64,000 bases of DNA from Algihabitans albus (GTDB taxonomy: Bacteria; Pseudomonadota; Alphaproteobacteria; Kiloniellales; DSM-21159). A model generated the notes under the pieces. It ran no database searches. It saw only the letters and a list, made by a program, of their open reading frames with translations, and had not been told where the DNA came from. Below are positions 33,501 through 40,493 of this stretch, one piece after another; within the stretch, counting starts at the first letter, position 1; each line of letters opens with the position of its first letter. The stretch lies in contig NZ_QXNY01000002.1 in the NCBI RefSeq assembly GCF_003572205.1, forward strand, positions 682,001 to 746,000, written 5' to 3'. The position numbers and the translations under genes are program-made.

Positions 33501-33607
33501 GAGACACATGAGCGAGACAGCCGGAGCTAAGCTTTTGGTGTCTCGATAGGATTGACATCGGCATTCCAAGACAGTACGTCTTCAGGGTTAAGACCCATAC
33601 GAGACAC
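33501..33607. promoter_or_regulatory. res-like repeats and promoter upstream of the resolvase
   Basis: GAGACAC occurs at 33501-33507 and 33601-33607, and inverted (GTGTCTC) at 33538-33544. TGTC-N11-GACA at 33539-33557 has the arm sequence of resolvase sites. TTGACA at 33552-33557 is a -35 candidate, with a weak TACGTC 17 bp later. The inverted repeat AAGAC-N5-GTCTT (33568-33582) overlaps that -10. This is the layout expected for a recombination site that also represses the resolvase promoter. Confidence 0.55.
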
Positions 33608-33619
33608 TTGGAGGCCAGA

Positions 33620-34165
33620 ATGGCTGTCTACGGATACGCTCGGGTATCGACTACCGACCAAGACCTCTCTACCCAAACAGCAGCGCTGGAGGCCCACGGG
33701 TGCGACGTGATCCGGCAGGAGAAAGTAAGCGGCACTAGCCGCGCAGGTCGCTCGGAACTGGCAACCCTTATGGAGTTCCTGAGAGAAGGCGACACACTGG
33801 TGGTAACCCGCGTAGACAGGCTGGCGCGGAGCATAGGCGACCTACAAGACATAGTCCGGGAGCTGAGGAAACGCGGAGCCAACCTCCAAGCCACCGAGCA
33901 GCCCATCGACACAGGGAGCGCAGCCGGCAAGGCTTTCCTGGACATGCTCGGGGTCTTCGCTGAGTTCGAGACGAACCTAAGGCGCGAACGACAGATGGAG
34001 GGCATTGAGCGGGCGAAGGCAAAGGGGGTCTACAAAGGGCGCAAGCCGAAGATCAACCCAGCCGAGGTCAGCCGTATGAAGGCAGAGGGGCTAGGGGCTA
34101 CGGAGATTGCCAACCGCCTGGGGATAGGCCGCGCCAGCGTCTACCGAGTGTTGGACAAAGCGTAG
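33620..34165 (+). CDS. serine recombinase, resolvase/invertase family
   Basis: Small serine recombinase of 181 aa, the standard Tn3-resolvase/Pin length. The ATG at 33620 has GGAGG 6 bp upstream. The catalytic domain starts VYGYARVSTTDQDL with the nucleophile Ser in RVST at position 10. RVDRLARS near residue 66 carries the conserved Arg pair, and LDMLGVFAEFETNLRRERQMEGI near 113-135 is the E-helix, represented by AEFETNLRRER. A C-terminal HTH (GLGATEIANRLGIGRASVYRVL) binds DNA. It may resolve multimers of the excised circle or invert a segment. Confidence 0.95.
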   Translation: MAVYGYARVSTTDQDLSTQTAALEAHGCDVIRQEKVSGTSRAGRSELATLMEFLREGDTLVVTRVDRLARSIGDLQDIVRELRKRGANLQATEQPIDTGSAAGKAFLDMLGVFAEFETNLRRERQMEGIERAKAKGVYKGRKPKINPAEVSRMKAEGLGATEIANRLGIGRASVYRVLDKA

Positions 34166-34258
34166 TTCTGGCGAGAGTGCGATTGCGGCCCCTAGGCGCT
34201 GGATAGTTACCAACAGCAGAGTACCCCCGTGCGCCGATCAATGGTGGAGGAGCGCGCC

Positions 34259-34780
34259 ATGTGGAAGACAATGAAGTTGGAAAACGGCAGAAGGCGTATG
34301 CACCGCCCAAGACGCCGGTTCGTCCTCATTGTGATCGTGGCAGCGCTTGCTGGAGCAACGGTAACTCACATCCCTGACCTCTTTGACGAACACGCTGCTG
34401 TTACACACAGGGGTGACCCGACTGCCGAACTCGAAGGCGCGGTAACTCGGGTACGCGACGGCGATACCATCGAGGTGGAAGGCACTGCGGTGCGGCTCAG
34501 CGGTCTTCATGCCCCCGAGATGGACCAGCCGGGAGGACAGGAGGCCAAGGCCTTCATGGTGAGCCTCGTAGCAGGTAAGCGGGTTCGTTGCGTTCTCGAA
34601 GGACGGCGCAACTATGACCGAGAGATAGGCGACTGCTTCCTCAATGATCGGGATATCTCCGCAGAGGTGATCGCTGCCGGCTTAGGGCGGGATTGTCTGC
34701 GGTACTCGGGGGGCCGATACGCCCACCTGGAGACGGTCGCGGGGAAGAGGCTGCCTTTGCCAGGGTACTGCCCGCGCTAA
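34259..34780 (+). CDS. membrane-anchored SNase-like (thermonuclease) protein
   Basis: Protein of 173 aa from the ATG at 34259, with GGAGG 8 bp upstream. An Arg-rich start is followed by a single hydrophobic helix at about residues 21-40 (FVLIVIVAALAGATVTHI), so the protein is exported or anchored with the nuclease outside. The OB-fold SNase domain has VTRVRDGDTIEVEG near residue 63 (Asp metal ligands), VRLSGLHAPEMDQ near 79 with the usual catalytic-region Arg, and DREIGDCF near 120. It probably degrades DNA or RNA in the periplasm; a barrier to incoming DNA is one guess. Confidence 0.87.
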   Translation: MWKTMKLENGRRRMHRPRRRFVLIVIVAALAGATVTHIPDLFDEHAAVTHRGDPTAELEGAVTRVRDGDTIEVEGTAVRLSGLHAPEMDQPGGQEAKAFMVSLVAGKRVRCVLEGRRNYDREIGDCFLNDRDISAEVIAAGLGRDCLRYSGGRYAHLETVAGKRLPLPGYCPR

Positions 34781-34971
34781 GCGGACGCACGCTTATTACC
34801 CACTTGCGCATAGTAGAATATACTGGACACGCGTGACGGCGCGGAGTCCACTCCAGGCAGACACCGAGGGGACGATATCCCGAAAGGTGTCGCATGCCAG
34901 CATAGCGGCCAACAAGCCCCCGCCGCGAGGTCTGGCCTCTTATGCTCAACAGCCACCTGGAGTGTGAAGCT

Positions 34972-35160
34972 ATGCTGATTAAAGGCCTGAATGACAAATT
35001 CATCCTGGAGACGGACGCGCCCGGTTCGGGAGGCCTCTTCCTGCGCATACCGCAAGTTGGGCAGGTCTTCATTGACCCGTCGCGGGGGAAGGAAAAATGG
35101 GAAGTGACCTGGGACAACTGGTACACGCTGCGCAGGTTGGGGGAAGTCAGGGGGAAATAG
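34972..35160 (+). CDS. small hypothetical protein
   Basis: Predicted protein of 62 aa beginning MLIKGLNDKFILETD, inside the element after the SNase gene. It is mixed polar and aromatic with no membrane helix, and ends in WEVTWDNWYTLRRLGEVRGK. GGAG lies 10 bp before the ATG; an in-frame ATG at 34942 adds ten residues. The regular strand-like pattern of hydrophobic residues suggests a folded beta-rich protein. I do not recognise a family. Confidence 0.5.
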   Translation: MLIKGLNDKFILETDAPGSGGLFLRIPQVGQVFIDPSRGKEKWEVTWDNWYTLRRLGEVRGK

Positions 35161-35385
35161 GTTCCTCTATAGGAATGTCTGAGGCGCTGGGTGATTAAGT
35201 TGCCCTATAGGAAGAGCCTAGCCTCTACTGCCCAGATGCGGTCAGACGCCCCAGCGCGACGGAGTGTCGAGAGCGATGGAGTACATACACCAGTATTCAT
35301 AAACATCTATCAGTTCTCAGACTTCTGACGCAGTCAGACGCCTAGGCATCGGAGCCGACAGCGCGCCCGTCTCTATCCCGTTTAG
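35161..35385. other. element spacer without a recognisable gene
   Basis: Together with the following terminator and leader this makes a 326-bp gap before the next gene. Repeated short words (GTCAGACGCC near 35239 and 35333) are visible; no gene is supported. Confidence 0.35.
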
Positions 35386-35426
35386 CGGGGTCGTCTCTCA
35401 CATAGAGGGCGGCCCCGTTTCATTTT
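35386..35426 (+). terminator. hairpin with T-rich tail
   Basis: CGGGGTCG (35386-35393) pairs with CGGCCCCG (35410-35417) with one G-T pair, and an inner CTCT/AGAG stem extends it. TTTCATTTT follows. This fits a Rho-independent terminator on the plus strand, separating the 62-aa gene from the ParB-like operon. Confidence 0.65.
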
Positions 35427-35486
35427 GCAGACATGACGCACTCGTGTGGCAACAGCCCAACCACGTGCGGAAAGGAACTCCACGCC

Positions 35487-35744
35487 ATGACCCTCCTCGC
35501 GATCAAGAAGCCCGTTGCCGAGCGGCGGCGCGCGATACGGATATTCCTGTCACCCAGACACTCAGCGATCTTAGCGAGCCTCCAGGCGACCTACACAGAG
35601 GCCCTCGGGAGGCCAGTCTCAACGACGGTCGTTACACGGCGCGCATTCAGGCTGCTCCAAGATCACCTTGAGGAAGTCGCTGTGAAGCAGCCCGACGAAT
35701 GGGCACAGCGAGAGCTTGGCGAGCTAATGAGGGCCGCAGGGTGA
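35487..35744 (+). CDS. small helix-rich protein upstream of the ParB-like gene
   Basis: Protein of 85 aa from the ATG at 35487, after AAGGAA; an upstream ATG at 35433 is less likely. An Arg-rich segment (AERRRAIRIFLSPRHSAIL) is followed by LGRPVSTTVVTRRAFRLLQDHLEEV, a strand-helix-helix pattern compatible with a ribbon-helix-helix DNA-binding protein. Its stop overlaps the GTG of the ParB-like gene by 3 bases, so the two are coupled. This resembles plasmid partition or control gene pairs, but the fold assignment is tentative. Confidence 0.62.
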   Translation: MTLLAIKKPVAERRRAIRIFLSPRHSAILASLQATYTEALGRPVSTTVVTRRAFRLLQDHLEEVAVKQPDEWAQRELGELMRAAG

Positions 35745-36547
35745 CCAACAACGACACGTTCGAACCTGCAGCCATCCAAGCCGAACTTGAACGAAAGGCA
35801 GCAGCGGCATCGCCCGCAGGTTCACCCCTGCCCGACAGGCTGCCGGTCAAGGCGATATCCCTTTACCCCCGCCTCTTTCAACCCCGCGAGATCGAGGAGA
35901 GACACGTAAGCGAACTGCGGCGGTCGCTGCGAAACACGGGTGTCCTAGACGCCCTCACGGTGATCTGGGTTGGTGACGAACCCGTCCTCATTGACGGGCA
36001 CCACCGCCACGCCGCGTACCTCCAAGAGAAGTTCACTCAGCCTGTCCCCGTGCGGTCATTCAAGGGGAGCCTGCAAGAGGCCGTGCTAGAGGCAGGGCGG
36101 GCGAACAGCAAAGCGAAGCTCCCAATGACCACCAGAGACCGACAAGACTACGCCTGGAGGCTGATCCTGTTGGGCAGGTATTCAAAGAGACAAACTCGGG
36201 AGGCAGCCGGTGTCTCAGACGGGTTGGTAGCAACTATGAGACGCGCTGCTTCGGCGCTTGGGGACGACGCCAAGAACTACTCCGCATGGTACGCCGCGCG
36301 TGCGGCAGCCCGAAAGCAGGAGTTCGCGCCCATGACCGACGATGAACGAGAAGAAGCCTTAGAGGCGCTGGCTAACGACTGGGCAGATAGAATGGCTAGG
36401 GCGTTCGGGACAAAACTAGCGAACAACCCGGAGGTCACAGCGAAGGCGTTCGAGGTGTACTTCGGGAGGAAACTTCCTGAGGTACTCTGGGAGCTTCGCG
36501 AGGTGCCTGACCCCTTCTTGCCCGAAGAAGAGGACTCGGACTTCTAG
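35741..36547 (+). CDS. ParB/Spo0J-like N-terminal domain protein
   Basis: Protein of 268 aa starting at a GTG (35741) overlapping the previous stop. VKAISLYPRLFQPREIEERHVSELRRSLRN near residues 35-65, represented by FQPREIEERHV, is the ParB nuclease/CTPase-domain opening. LIDGHHRHAAYL near 84 replaces the GERRxRA phosphate loop of chromosomal ParB. A HTH-like segment, SKRQTREAAGVSDGLVATMRRA, follows near 148. No ParA lies next to it, so a role in element transcription control or nuclease activity is as likely as partition. It ends 9 bp before the last gene of the element. Confidence 0.85.
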   Translation: MTNNDTFEPAAIQAELERKAAAASPAGSPLPDRLPVKAISLYPRLFQPREIEERHVSELRRSLRNTGVLDALTVIWVGDEPVLIDGHHRHAAYLQEKFTQPVPVRSFKGSLQEAVLEAGRANSKAKLPMTTRDRQDYAWRLILLGRYSKRQTREAAGVSDGLVATMRRAASALGDDAKNYSAWYAARAAARKQEFAPMTDDEREEALEALANDWADRMARAFGTKLANNPEVTAKAFEVYFGRKLPEVLWELREVPDPFLPEEEDSDF

Positions 36548-36556
36548 CCTGAAGCT

Positions 36557-36871
36557 ATGCATCTCCTACGCTGTGCATTCTGCATACCTACCCCCCTTCC
36601 CTTCAAAAATGAGAACCACGCCAAGGGAATGCTCCTGGAGGCCCGCCGAGCTGGGCAGGAGCTTCTCGCCCAGAAGGCCGTCACGCCCCACGGGCAGTTC
36701 AAGGCGCGGATCGAGCAGAACACGCAGGTTCGGTATCGCGTGGCTGCAAACTATATGCGGGTGGCGCGGCTAACCAAAGACTGGAACGTGTGGGGGAATC
36801 GTGTGGGGATCAACGAGCCACAACGCTGGAAATTCGTTGATTTAATTGACTTATTTTTTGATCGAAGATAA
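36557..36871 (+). CDS. DUF3102-like protein at the element's right end
   Basis: Protein of 104 aa. The central part, GMLLEARRAGQELL followed by HGQFKARIEQNTQVRYRVAANYMRVA, matches the DUF3102 pattern of phage and island proteins (long helix, HGxFxxWxxxN, TAxxYMRxA). The usual N-terminal helix is missing, so the gene may be truncated or the true start different. Its TAA stop (36869-36871) overlaps the attR repeat, so insertion of the element sets the end of the protein. Confidence 0.6.
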   Translation: MHLLRCAFCIPTPLPFKNENHAKGMLLEARRAGQELLAQKAVTPHGQFKARIEQNTQVRYRVAANYMRVARLTKDWNVWGNRVGINEPQRWKFVDLIDLFFDRR

Positions 36872-36888
36872 TGGCGGAGGGGAAGGGA
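36870..36888. repeat. attR, tRNA-Ser 3' end copy
   Basis: Nineteen bases identical to attL at 30463-30481. Seventeen of them (36872-36888) are the acceptor and T-arm end of the functional tRNA-Ser gene, including the encoded CCA. Confidence 0.88.
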
Positions 36889-36963
36889 TTCGAACCCTCG
36901 ATACAGTGTTACCCGTATAACGGTTTAGCAAACCGTCGCCTTCAGCCACTCGGCCACCCCTCC
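36872..36963 (-). tRNA. tRNA-Ser (GCU anticodon)
   Basis: A 92-nt class II tRNA with a long variable arm. The acceptor stem GGAGGGG pairs with CCCCTCC, followed by discriminator G and an encoded CCA. The D-arm begins GGCCGAGTGG. The anticodon loop TTTGCTAAA gives GCU (complement of 36927-36929), reading AGC/AGU serine codons. The T-arm is GGGTTCGAATCCC. Its 3' end is the integration site of the neighbouring element and has been kept intact. Confidence 0.97.
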
Positions 36964-37410
36964 GCAGTACGAGTGGCGGTTTTCCACGACGTATGCGGAT
37001 GCTGGTTCTAGCTGCGCCGAACTCGGCTTGTCAACGACGCGCCGCTTGCGCGGGCTCGCGGTTCGCAGCCGTAGCGGCCGGAAGTCTTCGGTCCGGAGGC
37101 GGCGGGCATGAGGGCCGGCTTGCCGGCGCGCATCAGCTTGGCCTGCGGATGTATTGCCGCCCCGGACACTCCCGACCTCAACAATCTATAGTGCGTGTAA
37201 AAAGTATCCGGCAATCGTTTTTCGGGAAAATGGCACGAGGCCCTGTAAAAGCTCAAATCAAGCTCGCCAGGTTCATCCTTTTTTATCCAAATGCGACACA
37301 ACCTTGCCCCGTCAAACGCCGTGGCGCGGAGCGCGGGAGCCGACCCTCTCAAAAGGTGTCGGAGTTGCGCGGGGGGAGCCACGGCCCGGAGGGATGAGAG
37401 GGTACGGAGC
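36964..37410. other. intergenic stretch upstream of tRNA-Ser
   Basis: Holds the tRNA promoter region on the minus strand and no credible gene. A short AT-rich patch (37187-37300, including TATAGTGCG and GTAAAAAG) stands out from the GC-rich context and may be promoter DNA. Confidence 0.4.
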
Positions 37411-37653
37411 ATGACTATTTCCACGCAGAGCTTGGACACCTTGATCGATCTCGTCGAGATCAGGCTGAGTTGCATGGAGGTGTGGGATCGCGACGACGCA
37501 CGCGAACTGACGCGCCTGCAGCAAGCCCGCGGCGAACTGATGACCCTGGCGGGGCGCGGCGACCCTGTCGGCGAAACCGTCGAGCCTCTGCCGCAGGTCG
37601 CGCAGCGCCGGCGCGGCCGTCCCCGCCTCGTCGAGCGGCGGGCCGCCCTCTAA
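37411..37653 (+). CDS. small coiled-coil-type hypothetical protein
   Basis: Predicted protein of 80 aa from the ATG at 37411, which follows GAGAGG. It starts MTISTQSLDTLIDLVEIRL and continues with MEVWDRDDARELTRLQQARGELMTLAG, a leucine/charged pattern that suggests one long helix pair. The C-terminus is basic (QRRRGRPRLVERR). A family name is not known to me. It converges with the GST gene. Confidence 0.55.
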   Translation: MTISTQSLDTLIDLVEIRLSCMEVWDRDDARELTRLQQARGELMTLAGRGDPVGETVEPLPQVAQRRRGRPRLVERRAAL

Positions 37654-37701
37654 GCATCGCCTCGTGGCATTCCACACGGCGACCGCCGCGAGGCCGTCCC
37701 G

Positions 37702-38325
37702 TCAGGCGGGAACCGCCATGCCGCGTTCGACGGCCGGGCGCGCGGTCAGCTCGTCGTACCAGCGTTTGACCTGGGGGAACTCCTCCAGCTCGATCTGCTG
37801 CCAGGGATGCCGCGCCGCCCAGGGGTAGGTGGCGATGTCCGCCACCGAATAGCTGTCTCCGGCCAGGTAGGGCACCTCCCCCAGCCGCTTGTCGAGCACG
37901 CCGTATAGCCGGCGGGTTTCGTTCGAATAGCGGGTCTTGGCGTAGGGCACGTCCTCCGGCGCGAAACGCAGGAAGTGATGCGCCTGGCCGAGCATGGGCC
38001 CGAAGCCGCCCATCTGCCACATCAGCCACTGCTGCGCCGCCCAGTGCTCGCGAGGATCGTCCGGCAGCAGCTTCCCCGTCTTTCCGGCGAGATACAGCAG
38101 AATCGCACCGGTCTCGAAGAGCGCCATCTCGCGGCCGTCCGGGCCCTCCGGGTCGACAATGGCCGGAATCTTGTTGTTCGGACTGATCTTGAGAAAGGCC
38201 GGAGCGAACTGCTCGTCCTTCGTGATGTTGATCGCATGGACCTCGTAAGGCAGCTCCAGTTCCTCCAGAGCGATCGAGATCTTGCGTCCGTTCGGCGTTC
38301 CCCAGGTATAGAGCTGAATGGTCAT
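37702..38325 (-). CDS. glutathione S-transferase, YfcG/Ure2p-like
   Basis: GST of 207 aa. The thioredoxin-like domain has YTWGTPNGRKISIALEEL at residues 6-23, represented by TWGTPNGRK, and SPNNKIPAIVDPEG near 51, both typical of the Nu-class YfcG/YghU group, in which Thr and Asn replace the usual catalytic residue. An all-helical C-domain follows (about 90-207). These enzymes show disulfide-bond reductase activity with glutathione. It is the last gene of a three-gene unit with a trans-sulfuration-type enzyme, overlapping it by 4 bases, and is about half identical by eye to the GST at 39553. Confidence 0.93.
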   Translation of the reverse strand: MTIQLYTWGTPNGRKISIALEELELPYEVHAINITKDEQFAPAFLKISPNNKIPAIVDPEGPDGREMALFETGAILLYLAGKTGKLLPDDPREHWAAQQWLMWQMGGFGPMLGQAHHFLRFAPEDVPYAKTRYSNETRRLYGVLDKRLGEVPYLAGDSYSVADIATYPWAARHPWQQIELEEFPQVKRWYDELTARPAVERGMAVPA

Positions 38326-39494
38326 TCCGCGGCGGTTCCTTCCTTGAGCGCGAGTTGGTCGAGCGCCTGTTGCAAGTCGGCCAGCAAATCCTCGGGATGC
38401 TCGATGCCGACCGACAGGCGCAGCAGATCGTCGGGCAGGATCGAGGCTTCGCCCTCGATCGTCTTGCGATGCTCGATCAGGCTCTCGACACCGCCGAGAG
38501 AGGTGGCCGGCACGAAGACGCGGGTCGTCTTCACCACGCTCAACCCTCCGGCCAGTCCCCCCGCGACGCGCAGGGAGAGCATGCCGCCGAAGCCGCCTTC
38601 CATCTGCCGGCAGGCAATCTCGTGCCCCGGATGATCGGGCAATCCGGGATAGAGCACCTGCAGCACCTTGGGATGCCGCTGGAGCCGGCTGGCCAGGTGC
38701 AGCGCCGTCGCGCTGGCATGACGTACCCTGAGATAGAGCGTGCGCAGACCGCGCAGCAACAGCCAGGCCTCGAAGGCGCCGAGCATGGCGCCCACACCCG
38801 TCCGGTTGAAGCGGATCCGCTGCCAGAACTCATCGGTCCTTTTGACAGCCAGCGCGCCGGCCAGGACGTCGCTGTGGCCATTCAGATACTTGGTCGCCGA
38901 GTGCATAACGATGTCGGCCCCCAGTTCCAGGGGGCGTTGCAGCACCGGGGTGGCCGCCGTGCTGTCGACCGCCAGCCGCGCCCCGGCTTTATGAGCCTTC
39001 TCGGCGATGGCGGCGATGTCGATGACTTCCCAGAGCGGATTGCTCGGCGTTTCCGTCCAAACCAAGGCCGCGCCGCCAGCCAGCGCATCATCGAGTTGGG
39101 CGGTCTCCGTCATGTCGATCAGCCGCAGCTCCAGCCCGAAGCGCGGGCAGAAGTCCTCCAGCCACTCACGGAATCCCCAGTAGATGTGGGCGTGACAAAC
39201 GATGCGGTCGCCCGGCTTCAAAGCCATGATCACCGCCGCCGAGGCCGCCAGACCGGAGGCGAAGACCAACGCCGCCTCCGCCCCTTCCAGCCGGGCCAGC
39301 AGCGCCTCGACCTGGTCGACGGCCGGGCCGCCGTAGCGCGCATAGGTCGAGGCGCCGCGTGGCGCATAGTCGGCATCGCGGGCGAAGGTCGTGGAGGGGT
39401 GTAGCGGCGGCACCACAGCCCCCGTCTCGCCGTCGAGGAAATGCAGAGCCTGGGCGGCGAGCGTTTCCGGCTTGAGATCGTTGTTTCGGCTCAT
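38322..39494 (-). CDS. cystathionine gamma-synthase family PLP enzyme
   Basis: PLP-dependent trans-sulfuration enzyme of 390 aa from the ATG at 39494 (MSRNNDLKPETL). Family motifs are VVPPLHPSTTFARD near residue 26, TYARYGGPAVDQVEALLARLEG near 45, DSTAATPVLQRPLELGADIVMHSATKYLNGHSD near 165-200 (lysine in SATKYLNGH binds PLP), and a C-terminal SLGGVESLIEHR near 333. Members make or split cystathionine or act on other sulfur or selenium amino acids. The two flanking GSTs and nearby MetX-like protein suggest sulfur metabolism. The exact reaction cannot be assigned. Confidence 0.93.
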   Translation of the reverse strand: MSRNNDLKPETLAAQALHFLDGETGAVVPPLHPSTTFARDADYAPRGASTYARYGGPAVDQVEALLARLEGAEAALVFASGLAASAAVIMALKPGDRIVCHAHIYWGFREWLEDFCPRFGLELRLIDMTETAQLDDALAGGAALVWTETPSNPLWEVIDIAAIAEKAHKAGARLAVDSTAATPVLQRPLELGADIVMHSATKYLNGHSDVLAGALAVKRTDEFWQRIRFNRTGVGAMLGAFEAWLLLRGLRTLYLRVRHASATALHLASRLQRHPKVLQVLYPGLPDHPGHEIACRQMEGGFGGMLSLRVAGGLAGGLSVVKTTRVFVPATSLGGVESLIEHRKTIEGEASILPDDLLRLSVGIEHPEDLLADLQQALDQLALKEGTAAE

Positions 39495-39552
39495 GGCGCG
39501 CGAGAATGGCCAAAGGTCTGCGGACGGGCCAGCACTTTCACGCGCTCGCGTC

Positions 39553-40248
39553 TCAGCGCCGCTCGAGCTGGGCGGAGCCGAAGAGGATCTCCCTCTCCTT
39601 CTCGTCGAAGCCCTCTTTGCGAACGCCGGCCAGAACCTCGACGCCGCGCTGGACCGCGGGCCGCGCCTCGATCTCCGCGAACCAGCGCTTGAAGTTGGGC
39701 AAATCGGAGGTCTCGACGTTCTGACGGTCCGGCCGCCGCGTCCAGGGCCAGGCCGCGATATCCGCGATCGAGTAGTCGTCGCCGCCCAGGAAGCGGGCCT
39801 CGCCGAGACGCTTGTCCAGCACGTTGTAGAGGCGCTGGGATTCGTTGGCGTAGCGGGTCTTGCCGTAGGGCACATCCTCCGGCGCGTACTGCAGGAAGTG
39901 ATGCGCCTGACCCAGCATCGGACCGAGCCCGCCCATCTGCCACATCAGCCACTGCAGCACGGCATAGCGCCCGGCACCGGACCCGGGCAGCAACTTGCCG
40001 GTCTTCTCCGCGAGATAGATCAGGATCGCTCCGGACTCGAAAACCGAGATCGGCTGGCCGTCGGGACCCTCCGGATCGACGATGGCGGGAATGCGGTTGT
40101 TCGGGCTGATCTTCAGGAAGTCGGGCTTGAACTGGTCGCCTTGACCGATGTCGACCGCATGGGCCTTGTAGTCCAGGCCCAACTCCTCCAGCGCGATGTG
40201 CACCTTGTGCCCGTTGGGGGTGGCCCAGGAATAGACATCGATGGTCAT
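39553..40248 (-). CDS. glutathione S-transferase, YfcG/Ure2p-like
   Basis: GST of 231 aa, paralogue of the gene at 37702. YSWATPNGHKVHIALEEL at the start and ISPNNRIPAIVDPEG near residue 52 mark the YfcG/Ure2p group. The helical domain keeps LQWLMWQMGGLGPMLGQAHHF, found almost unchanged in the paralogue. It is the first gene of the minus-strand GST - gamma-synthase - GST unit, 58 bp before the second gene, and is divergent from the secreted MetX-like gene. Its C-terminus is longer than in the paralogue. Confidence 0.93.
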   Translation of the reverse strand: MTIDVYSWATPNGHKVHIALEELGLDYKAHAVDIGQGDQFKPDFLKISPNNRIPAIVDPEGPDGQPISVFESGAILIYLAEKTGKLLPGSGAGRYAVLQWLMWQMGGLGPMLGQAHHFLQYAPEDVPYGKTRYANESQRLYNVLDKRLGEARFLGGDDYSIADIAAWPWTRRPDRQNVETSDLPNFKRWFAEIEARPAVQRGVEVLAGVRKEGFDEKEREILFGSAQLERR

Positions 40249-40493
40249 GCTTCACTCCCGCTCTCGTCGCCGGAAATCAATGTCGGCAGCCATCGGCCGC
40301 CGTGGTTCGGCTCCGAAGATGATCGCCTCGGGCCATCGGCGCAACCCGGCCCCGGCGTCACAAGATCCTGTCCCGGGCGATCCAAACCCGCGCAAGGCCA
40401 TGTCGGCGCCCTCGCCGGCCTGCTATCGTCGACACGTGGCCTGGTCCTGGGGATTGTGGGCCGAACCGAAAGAGAGAAACGGGGAGGAAACAG

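Larger units (their letters stand above)
30463..36888. mobile_element. 6.4-kb integrative element in tRNA-Ser(GCU)
   Basis: A 19-bp sequence equal to the 3' end of the tRNA-Ser gene, AATGGCGGAGGGGAAGGGA, occurs at 30463-30481 and again at 36870-36888, where it is part of the intact tRNA. A tyrosine integrase reads inward from just inside the left copy. The interior differs in codon use (many AGG, CTA and TAG-ending genes, lower GC) and holds mostly unknown or mobile-element-type genes. No replication, conjugation or capsid gene is visible, so it is either a satellite/mobilisable island or a reduced prophage remnant. Confidence 0.88.

Noticed and set aside
36872-36963. Possibility that the tRNA-Ser is a pseudogene broken by the element
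   Set aside because: All stems, the anticodon loop, variable arm and CCA are intact; the element's att copy restores the 3' end.
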